Assembly: GCA_964484125.1 (NCBI GenBank)
Contig: CAZAEK010000023.1
Location: forward strand, 1-29,570
Length of the DNA: 29,570 nt
From: DSSM01 sp964484125
GTDB lineage: Bacteria; Bacteroidota; Ignavibacteria; Tepidaquicellales; Tepidaquicellaceae
Reading direction: 5' to 3'
Made by a program: the position numbers and the translations under genes. Below the pieces are notes generated by a model. It was not told the DNA's origin, did not search any database, and saw only the letters and a program-made list of their open reading frames with translations. Positions 23,700 through 29,570 of this stretch are shown here, piece after piece. Position 1 is the stretch's first letter, and every line of letters starts with the position of its first letter.

Positions 23700-24417
23700 A
23701 CCTGAAATTTTTGAAAAGTTTGAAAATGTTATATGTGCAGTAAGTACAAGGCAGGGGGGTGTTTCTGAAGAGCCATTTGGAATGAACCTGAGCTATAAAG
23801 TAGGAGATGAAAGAGAAGCCGTAAAGCGCAACCGCTATTTATTTTTCAGCAGGATTGGAATTCAGGATAGCAATGTAGTTACTCAGGGGCAGACTCATTC
23901 AGCAAATATTGCTCTTTGCGAAAAACCGGCTCATTTACAGGATAATGACGGATTATACACATTTAAAAGAAATCTGTTCCTCGCTGTTACAATTGCAGAT
24001 TGCATACCGGTATTTATTTATTGCAGTGAGAAAAATATTGTTGCAGCAGTTCACTCAGGATGGAAAGGTACGGCAAAGGCGATTGTAAAAGTAATGATAA
24101 ATGAACTTAAAGCTAAACACTCCGTAAATCCTGAATCAATATTTTGCTATTTAGGTCCCGGTATATCGGTTAAACATTATGAGGTTGGAAAGGAAACAGC
24201 AGAATATTTTTCTGATGAAGTGATTGAGATAAGAGGTGGAAAGATATATCTCGATTTAAAAAAAGAAATATACAGACAATTAACAGATACGGGAATTCCT
24301 GAGTCAAATATTGAGATATCAGAATATTGTACTTTTGAAAGAGCTGATTTATTTCACTCTTACAGGAGAGATGGAAATAAATCCGGAAGGATGATGGGTG
24401 TAATAGGATTAATCTGA
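23689..24417 (+). CDS. pgeF: Peptidoglycan editing factor / laccase-domain nucleoside phosphorylase
   Basis: A 242-residue protein of the YfiH/DUF152 multicopper-like fold. The zinc-binding residues are visible as H70 in QGQTHSANI, C105 in TIADCIPVFIYC and H122 in AAVHSGWKGTAKAI. Members have been reported to cleave or phosphorolyse purine nucleosides (LACC1-like) and, in E. coli, to remove mis-incorporated serine-containing peptidoglycan precursors. The sequence cannot choose between these activities. The ATG lies inside the 3' end of arfB (11-base overlap), and the stop is 7 bases from the convergent MFS gene. Confidence 0.92.
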   Translation: MIIKPEIFEKFENVICAVSTRQGGVSEEPFGMNLSYKVGDEREAVKRNRYLFFSRIGIQDSNVVTQGQTHSANIALCEKPAHLQDNDGLYTFKRNLFLAVTIADCIPVFIYCSEKNIVAAVHSGWKGTAKAIVKVMINELKAKHSVNPESIFCYLGPGISVKHYEVGKETAEYFSDEVIEIRGGKIYLDLKKEIYRQLTDTGIPESNIEISEYCTFERADLFHSYRRDGNKSGRMMGVIGLI

Positions 24418-24424
24418 GAGAAAA

Positions 24425-25627
24425 TTATTTCTTAAGAATCTTAAGACTGAAAACTGTTATAAGAAGCATAATAACAGCTCCCGAAATAAAAGGGTACTGA
24501 TACCCGAATTCCTGATAAACAAAGCCACCCCATACAGGACCGAAAAATCTTGCAAGTGAGCCAAGGGATTGATTAATTCCGAGAACTGACCCCTGCTCAT
24601 CACGGCTGACATTGGTTGAAATCAGACTGAGCACCATTGGGTTGTTTAATCCGTTTCCAAATGCAAGAATGATAAGGACTCCAAGCAGATAATAAATATT
24701 GCCTGAAAAAGGAATAAGAAAAAGTCCTATCATTGTAAGAATATTACCGATAATAAGTGATTTCTCTTCTCCGATTTTAGTTTTGAAAAGTTTTATCAGA
24801 GTACCCTGAACTAATGCGCCGACAATTCCGAGAAAAGATATAAGCAAGCCAACCTCCTGCTGATTCAGATTCATTCCTTCAGGTCTTTCAGCATAAAGCA
24901 GAAAAGTTGCGTGAATATTGGCGAAGGAAAATGTAATGAAGAAGAAAATCATTACAAAAATTCCAACTGTTTTATTGCTTAACACATCTTTAACTGCTTT
25001 GAAATTTACAAGGGTTACATCTTTGAAATCGTGTCTTTTGGATTTTCTGATATCTTCCGGAAGTGTTTCCTTGAAGATTGTAATTGATAAAACTGCCGCA
25101 ATCAGTGAAAAGAAAGCCGCAAGAAAAATTGGTACGCCGTAATTAAATCTGTAAGATAGCACACCTCCAATAGCAGGACCGAAAACAAAACCAAGTCCGA
25201 AAGCCGCCCCTATATATCCCATTCCTTTTGCCCTGTCTTCTTTTGTGGTAACGTCTGAAATAACGCTTTGAGCCGCACTCAGATTACCTGAGAAAATTCC
25301 TGCAAAAGCTCTTGCAATAATCAGCACCCATATAGAATCAAACACTCCGGAAAATACCAGTCCCATTAGTGTATAGGAGATTACATTTCCCATAAGACTG
25401 ATGGCAAGAACGGGCTTTCTGCCATAAATATCAGAGAGAGAACCCCATACGGGAGTGAAGATAAACTGCATCAGGGAAAAAATACCGACGGTAATACCGA
25501 TAATAGATTCATTGGTTGAAAGAACGTTTTTTAGAAAGTCAGGTAATAAGGGTATAATAATTCCGAATCCGAGCAGGTCAATAAAAATCGTTATGAATAT
25601 TACAAGTATAGCTGATTTATTTTTCAT
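24425..25627 (-). CDS. MFS transporter, TetA/drug:proton antiporter type
   Basis: A 400-residue inner-membrane exporter of twelve predicted helices. The N-terminal half resembles TetA-type antiporters: FIDLLGFGIIIPLLPDF in helix 1, the motif A loop GSLSDIYGRKPVL between helices 2 and 3, and ARAFAGIFSGN in helix 4. In the second half the related motif is weaker. Substrate is unknown; proximity to other genes gives no hint. The start is ATG at 25627, 9 bases after the stop of the M50 protease gene, with which it is probably co-transcribed. Confidence 0.9.
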   Translation of the reverse strand: MKNKSAILVIFITIFIDLLGFGIIIPLLPDFLKNVLSTNESIIGITVGIFSLMQFIFTPVWGSLSDIYGRKPVLAISLMGNVISYTLMGLVFSGVFDSIWVLIIARAFAGIFSGNLSAAQSVISDVTTKEDRAKGMGYIGAAFGLGFVFGPAIGGVLSYRFNYGVPIFLAAFFSLIAAVLSITIFKETLPEDIRKSKRHDFKDVTLVNFKAVKDVLSNKTVGIFVMIFFFITFSFANIHATFLLYAERPEGMNLNQQEVGLLISFLGIVGALVQGTLIKLFKTKIGEEKSLIIGNILTMIGLFLIPFSGNIYYLLGVLIILAFGNGLNNPMVLSLISTNVSRDEQGSVLGINQSLGSLARFFGPVWGGFVYQEFGYQYPFISGAVIMLLITVFSLKILKK

Positions 25628-25636
25628 TTAATAAAA

Positions 25637-26626
25637 TTATATATCGGTTATTGGTATCGGACAAAAAGACGTAATAAAAATAAAAAACGAAAACCATCCG
25701 AGAAGAGTTCTTTTAGTATCGAGCTTCTGAGAGAAATCTCCTATTAAAGGCGGATGTTCAACTTTAATAACAAAATATATAAGTCCTGCCCAAACGAGCC
25801 AGTTGAATGAGCCGATTCTTATATCAGGGAACAGAAATTCAAGAGAGCCAAGAGCTCCAAATAAAACAAGCAAATAGAAAACTATCCATGCAATAGTCTT
25901 ATGTCTTTTGCCAAACATTGCGTAAGATATATGACCTCCGTCAAGCTGACCTACAGGCATCATATTTAAAGCAGTAATAAGCAATCCAAACCAACCAACT
26001 ACCAGATATGGATAATGATACATTTCATTCATAGGGGGAACAAAAGCATTCGGAGAAAAAATATGAGTAACTTTTTCAAAAAGCAAAAAGATTAAATTGT
26101 AACCAAAAGTTAATCCTTTAGTAGAAATTCCCCAATCCCTGTATTCAGGGTGAATGTTATAAAGATATTCAACAGGAGGCAGAGTAGCAAAACCTATTAT
26201 TAAAATAACAATTGAAACAACCCATCCGGCAATAGGACCTGCAACACCAATATCAAACAGTGAGTTTCGTGATTGTGTTACTGCTCTCATCCTGATGACT
26301 GCTCCCATAGTACCAAAGGGATTTAGGAAAAGAAACGGGAAAGGTATATAATATGGTAATGTAACGCTTACTTTGTGATACTTAGCGGCAAAATAATGTC
26401 CGAATTCATGTGCACTTATAACAAGCATTATTAGAACGGAATAAGTAATCCCTGTCATTATATTTTCGAGCTGGTATGGGTCCTGATTTGCCCATGCAAC
26501 ACCTGCGAGAGTTGTTGTGAAAAAAGTAGCAATAAATAAAATTATATTTATAAATACCGGAGATTTTTTCTTCACATTTTCAGCGGTATTGAAATCAAAT
26601 TCACTAAAATCAGTTTTGTCCTGCAT
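25637..26626 (-). CDS. Site-2 protease family (M50) intramembrane metalloprotease
   Basis: A 329-residue polytopic membrane protease. The zinc motif HEFGH is at 73-77 inside a helix (LVISAHEFGHYFAAKYH), and the second zinc ligand is D229 in VGQLDGGHISY. There are about six to seven helices and no PDZ domain, unlike RseP, which places it with the shorter site-2 protease homologues that are widespread in bacteria. Its substrates are probably membrane-bound regulators or signal peptides, but none is identified here. It is the first gene of a minus-strand pair with the MFS exporter and is divergent from the CPBP protease gene across about 98 bases. Confidence 0.92.
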   Translation of the reverse strand: MQDKTDFSEFDFNTAENVKKKSPVFINIILFIATFFTTTLAGVAWANQDPYQLENIMTGITYSVLIMLVISAHEFGHYFAAKYHKVSVTLPYYIPFPFLFLNPFGTMGAVIRMRAVTQSRNSLFDIGVAGPIAGWVVSIVILIIGFATLPPVEYLYNIHPEYRDWGISTKGLTFGYNLIFLLFEKVTHIFSPNAFVPPMNEMYHYPYLVVGWFGLLITALNMMPVGQLDGGHISYAMFGKRHKTIAWIVFYLLVLFGALGSLEFLFPDIRIGSFNWLVWAGLIYFVIKVEHPPLIGDFSQKLDTKRTLLGWFSFFIFITSFCPIPITDI

Positions 26627-26724
26627 ATTTTACAAAAATATCTTTAAATGTAGTAATTAACAATTCATAATATTAATTAGTTTTTAACTTTAAACAAAAA
26701 AGTATTTTGATAATATTGCATACC

Positions 26725-27648
26725 ATGAATGAAGATTATGGAAAATCTGTCCCGCCGCGAAAGGCACCGATGTCAAATTTGCCAGCTGCGGGCTTTGTTG
26801 CAATATCACTTCTGATTGTTTTTTTTACATATCAGATAATCGGAGCTGTATTTACTATTGCAGTAACAGGCACAAAAGCGGAAATCAGTTTCAGTAACCT
26901 TAACACGATGAGACTGCTGATAACGTTTTCCCAATATATGTTACTATTGATGCCAGCAGTAATACTGAATATGCTTAGAGGTGAGACTTTTAAAGATGGA
27001 TTTAAAATAAAAAAACCAAATATTAATATTACATTGCTTGGACTGGCAGGAATTATAATAGTCCAACCGTTTCTGCAATTCTTTGTAATAATTCAGAACA
27101 AAATACTTTTTTCACTGCCGCTTGGTCAGGATATAATAAATCAGCTAAAGGAAGTTTTTGAACTGCTCGAAGGCACAACTATAAAACTTGTAACTGCATA
27201 TTCAGTGCCTGAATTTATTGTTGTAGTTTTTGTAATAGCTGTTACGCCTGCAATATGCGAGGAATTTTTATTCAGAGGTCTGATTCTCAGAACTTTTGAG
27301 AAATCATATCCACCAATGAATGCTGTAATTTTCACAGGTATAATCTTTGCGTTATTCCATTTCCATCCGTTTAATTTAATTCCTTTGATTGTACTTGGCT
27401 TCTTTTTAAGCTATATTGCTCATTTTTCAGGAAGTATATATCCGGCAATACTAATTCATTTTGTAAATAATTTTATATCTGCACTTGCTGTTTATCTTTT
27501 CGGAGAGGAGGTACTTGATGACTCTGTAATCGGGAACTCTGAACTTTTGTGGTATGGTATTACAGCATTGATTTCTCTTGCTTTATTTTTACTGATTATT
27601 TTCAACATAAAAAAAATATATAATAAGTCAAAAGGTGAATATGCTTAA
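26725..27648 (+). CDS. CPBP family intramembrane glutamic endopeptidase
   Basis: A 307-residue membrane protein of the Rce1/CPBP (Abi) family, with about eight helices. Counting from the ATG at 26725, the catalytic pair lies in CEEFLFRG (E179-E180), the second motif is FALFHFHP with H212, and the third is ILIHFVNNF with H245 and N248/N249. These are the three hallmarks of CAAX-processing enzymes and of bacteriocin-processing relatives; its substrate here is unknown. The frame extends to a TTG at 26707, but the ATG gives a cleaner start. Its end overlaps cdsA by 8 bases. Confidence 0.9.
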   Translation: MNEDYGKSVPPRKAPMSNLPAAGFVAISLLIVFFTYQIIGAVFTIAVTGTKAEISFSNLNTMRLLITFSQYMLLLMPAVILNMLRGETFKDGFKIKKPNINITLLGLAGIIIVQPFLQFFVIIQNKILFSLPLGQDIINQLKEVFELLEGTTIKLVTAYSVPEFIVVVFVIAVTPAICEEFLFRGLILRTFEKSYPPMNAVIFTGIIFALFHFHPFNLIPLIVLGFFLSYIAHFSGSIYPAILIHFVNNFISALAVYLFGEEVLDDSVIGNSELLWYGITALISLALFLLIIFNIKKIYNKSKGEYA

Positions 27649-28411
27649 AAGAATTCTGGTAAGTTTTGTGTTAATACCGGTAACAATACTTGCAATACTA
27701 AAAGGAGATGTATATTTTTTCTCAATGAGTTTAATACTATCTACTTTTTGTCTATGGGAGTTTTATACAATTTTTGAAAGTAAGGATTATTATCCTTTAA
27801 AAACATTTTCAATTGTTGTTTCGTTGTTATTTCAGACTATTGCCTATGTTCATGGACCGGAGAATATAATTTATTTCCTCGTATTTATCCCAATGATAAT
27901 TTCTCTTGAACTATTCCGTAAAAAAGAACGCTCAATTATAAATCCTGTTTTGGCGGTTTTTGGTTTGATATATATAACATTACCTTTTTATCTGATAAAT
28001 GCTCTTGAGAAAGATTTCAGAATTGTTCTGTTTATAGTTATACTGGTATGGGCCTGTGATTCATCGGCATATTTTATAGGGAAATATTTCGGTAAGAGAA
28101 AGCTTACTAAAATAAGTCCCAAAAAAACTGTCGAAGGTGCAATTGGCGGATTTTTATTTACAATTCTGACAGCAATAATTTATCATTATATTCAGCCGGA
28201 TTTTATTACTCTCAAAGATGCACTTGTCTGCGGAATTGCTATAGGAATTTCAGGACAAATCGGAGATTTATTTGAATCAATGTTAAAAAGATATACTGAA
28301 GTAAAAGACTCTTCACAGATTATTCCGGGACACGGCGGAGTACTTGACAGATTGGATTCACTTATCTTTGTAACACCATTGATGTATATTTATTTTAGTT
28401 TTATGCGTTAA
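27641..28411 (+). CDS. cdsA: Phosphatidate cytidylyltransferase
   Basis: Makes CDP-diacylglycerol from phosphatidic acid and CTP, the branch point of phospholipid synthesis at the inner membrane. The 256 residues have about seven to eight helices. The C-terminal signature is complete: DSSAYFIGKYFGKRKLTKISPKKT-type region followed by GQIGDLFESMLKR, VKDSSQIIPGHGGVLDRLDSL. The ATG at 27641 fits better than an in-frame GTG six bases upstream, which adds only two residues. It overlaps the end of the CPBP protease gene by 8 bases, so the two are translationally coupled. Confidence 0.95.
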   Translation: MLKRILVSFVLIPVTILAILKGDVYFFSMSLILSTFCLWEFYTIFESKDYYPLKTFSIVVSLLFQTIAYVHGPENIIYFLVFIPMIISLELFRKKERSIINPVLAVFGLIYITLPFYLINALEKDFRIVLFIVILVWACDSSAYFIGKYFGKRKLTKISPKKTVEGAIGGFLFTILTAIIYHYIQPDFITLKDALVCGIAIGISGQIGDLFESMLKRYTEVKDSSQIIPGHGGVLDRLDSLIFVTPLMYIYFSFMR

Positions 28412-28488
28412 ATTAAAAATATTTTATTTTTAACTTGAAAAACGAATAAATCTTTTTTTATTTTGTAAGAATAAATAAAAAATAATTT

Positions 28489-28956
28489 TTGAAGAAGCAA
28501 AAAGAAAATAAAAACCGGGATAACAAAAAGCAGAAGAAAAAATCTGAACTCGATGAAATGCTTAAAAGCGTAAAAGATGATGAGTTTGTAATTGAAAATG
28601 ACCTTGGGGATCTTGAAGAAATTGAAGAAGACGTTGAATTTATAAAGCAGGTTAAAGAATTTGAGAAGCAACACAAAAAAGGAAAATTGGTAAAAGTTTT
28701 TTCTGCGCTCGGGAAACCGGAATTTAAAAAACTGCCTTTAGAACAGGAGGTCTTAAAAGAGGAATATTCAAGATTAATTGGTCTGCTTGATAGTAAAAAA
28801 ATATTTGTACATTTTCAGAACGAATATCCGAAGGAAGAAAAATACAGATTTATTATAGAGGAAGTTTTTAATCAGGACGTTGGAAATGAAAAGACACTTT
28901 TTGTATATGAAGATTTTCATCCCGAGTTTATTGATGACGAAGAAGACGAAGAATAA
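28489..28956 (+). CDS. Hypothetical charged protein, 155 residues
   Basis: Not recognised. A lysine-rich N-terminus (residues 1-20) is followed by an acidic segment with FVIENDLGDLEEIEEDVEF, a short basic linker, then a more globular part (about 72-150) with LEEEYSRLIGLLDSKKIFVHFQ-like helix-turn and the stretch EKYRFIIEEVFNQDVG, ending in an acidic tail (DDEEDEE). That last pattern resembles a helix-strand pair seen in uncharacterised proteins of this phylum, which is a weak recollection. The frame opens after TAA at 28483, so the first possible start is TTG at 28489; the next start candidate is ATG at 28558. The thioredoxin-fold gene begins 15 bases downstream. Confidence 0.6.
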   Translation: MKKQKENKNRDNKKQKKKSELDEMLKSVKDDEFVIENDLGDLEEIEEDVEFIKQVKEFEKQHKKGKLVKVFSALGKPEFKKLPLEQEVLKEEYSRLIGLLDSKKIFVHFQNEYPKEEKYRFIIEEVFNQDVGNEKTLFVYEDFHPEFIDDEEDEE

Positions 28957-28971
28957 AATATAAATAATAAT

Positions 28972-29526
28972 ATGGTATTATTATACAGCACTGAGCCGCA
29001 ATTAAATTCCGCATTGATACCGTTTAATCTGAAAGGGGTTGACGGTAAAAATTACTCAGAAAAAGATTTCGAAAATGCCAGGGCACTGGTAATTATTTTT
29101 ATGTGTAATCACTGTCCTTATGTAAAAGCAGTGATAAAGAGATTTGTTGACTTTCAGGCAAAGTATTTTGATAAAGGCGTGAGATTGGTAGGTATTAATT
29201 CAAATGATGCTGAAGCATATCCTGAAGATTCATTCGAGAATATGATAAATTTTTATAATGAATGGAAAATGAATTTTCCTTATCTTGTTGATGAGACCCA
29301 GGAAGTTGCAAAAGCTTACGATGCACAGTGCACTCCTGATATTTATTTGTATGACAGTAAAGGACTTTTGAAATACAGAGGCAGATTTGATGATAACTGG
29401 CAGGATGAAACTAAAGTGAAAGTCAGAGACCTTGAAAATGCAGTAGAATTGGTGCTTCAGGGAAAGGATGTGGATTTTAAACAGATGCCTTCGATGGGAT
29501 GCAGTATTAAGTTTAAAAGTTTGTAA
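28972..29526 (+). CDS. Thioredoxin-fold redox protein (peroxiredoxin/TlpA-like)
   Basis: A 184-residue protein of the AhpC/TSA-thioredoxin superfamily. The active site is C45-N-H-C48 in FMCNHCPYVKAVIKRF, a CxxC typical of a group of stand-alone thioredoxin-like proteins. The fold is confirmed by NSNDAEAYPEDSFENM and the cis-proline region CTPDIYLYDSKG, followed by the LKYRGRFDDNW strand. No signal peptide or membrane anchor is visible, so it should be cytoplasmic. The ATG start is 15 bases after the unknown charged protein. Its TAA stop at 29524-29526 falls inside the first unit of an 18-bp tandem repeat, so the last codons share the repeat sequence. Confidence 0.88.
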   Translation: MVLLYSTEPQLNSALIPFNLKGVDGKNYSEKDFENARALVIIFMCNHCPYVKAVIKRFVDFQAKYFDKGVRLVGINSNDAEAYPEDSFENMINFYNEWKMNFPYLVDETQEVAKAYDAQCTPDIYLYDSKGLLKYRGRFDDNWQDETKVKVRDLENAVELVLQGKDVDFKQMPSMGCSIKFKSL

Positions 29527-29570
29527 AGTTCATAAAGTTTGTAAAGTTCATAAAGTTTGTAAAGTTCATA
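29518..29570 (+). repeat. 18-bp tandem repeat running off the window
   Basis: Three units of AGTTTGTAAAGTTCATAA are seen head to tail at 29518-29535, 29536-29553 and 29554-29570; the last lacks only the final base, so the array continues beyond the window. Each unit is itself two related 9-mers, AGTTTGTAA and AGTTCATAA. The copies are identical, which suggests recent or continuing slippage. The stop codon of the thioredoxin-fold gene lies inside the first unit. Confidence 0.95.

Noticed and set aside
28411..28433. AT-only inverted repeat TTAAAAAT / ATTTTTAA after cdsA
   Set aside because: No GC pairs and no proper T tract, so the stem is too weak to call a terminator.
28408..28676. Two minus-strand frames of 88 and 72 residues opposite the unknown charged protein
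   Set aside because: Phenylalanine-, serine- and lysine-biased translations with no motif. They are the complement of the A-rich lysine and glutamate codons of the plus-strand gene.

Overview
The window is AT-rich, densely packed chromosomal DNA from a diderm bacterium, most likely of the Bacteroidota/Chlorobiota superphylum and plausibly Ignavibacteria or a relative. The placement is an inference. It rests on a type IX secretion (T9SS)-like C-terminal sorting tail at the left edge, a fused LpxC-FabZ enzyme, two Skp/OmpH-like chaperones between BamA and LpxD, mostly Shine-Dalgarno-poor starts with several TTG starts, and an Mrp ATPase without the usual CxxC. I saw no insertion sequence, phage, CRISPR array, tRNA or 16S/23S/5S rRNA gene. 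The RNA gene found is RNase P RNA.

Left part (1-2840, + strand): the tail of a probable T9SS-secreted protein and its terminator, then phosphoglycerate kinase (pgk) and a sodium/amino-acid (AGCS) symporter. The next block (2841-11969, - strand) is one long envelope operon, transcribed leftwards: ddl, an FtsB/DivIC-like protein, trpS, uppS, bamA, two skp-like genes, lpxD and lpxC-fabZ. Together these serve peptidoglycan precursor supply, the undecaprenyl carrier, septation, outer-membrane protein assembly and lipid A synthesis.

Middle (12095-19043): on the + strand a PHP phosphoesterase (TTG start) and ribH. They converge on a four-gene - strand operon made of a membrane protein, an unknown 98-residue protein, a PhnP-like metallo-hydrolase and an inositol-monophosphatase-like enzyme. 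A + strand pair follows, an Mrp/ApbC ATPase and a NifU-type scaffold, probably working in Fe-S cluster assembly. A MurU-like nucleotidyltransferase is convergent with it, and nadA, itself an Fe-S enzyme, follows.

Right part (19062-29570): rnpB on the - strand, a C4 zinc-ribbon coiled-coil protein with a degenerate Nif3-family partner, metF with a secreted TolB-like beta-propeller, arfB and pgeF on the + strand, a TetA-like MFS exporter and an M50 membrane protease on the - strand. Then on the + strand come a CPBP membrane protease overlapping cdsA, an unknown charged protein, and a thioredoxin-fold protein whose stop codon lies inside an 18-bp tandem repeat that runs off the window.

Most of the window is housekeeping. 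The points most worth a second look are the reduced Nif3/zinc-ribbon pair, the CxxC-less Mrp beside a CxxC-bearing NifU domain, the uncharacterised four-gene operon at 13382-15932, the unknown protein at 28489-28956, and the terminal tandem repeat.
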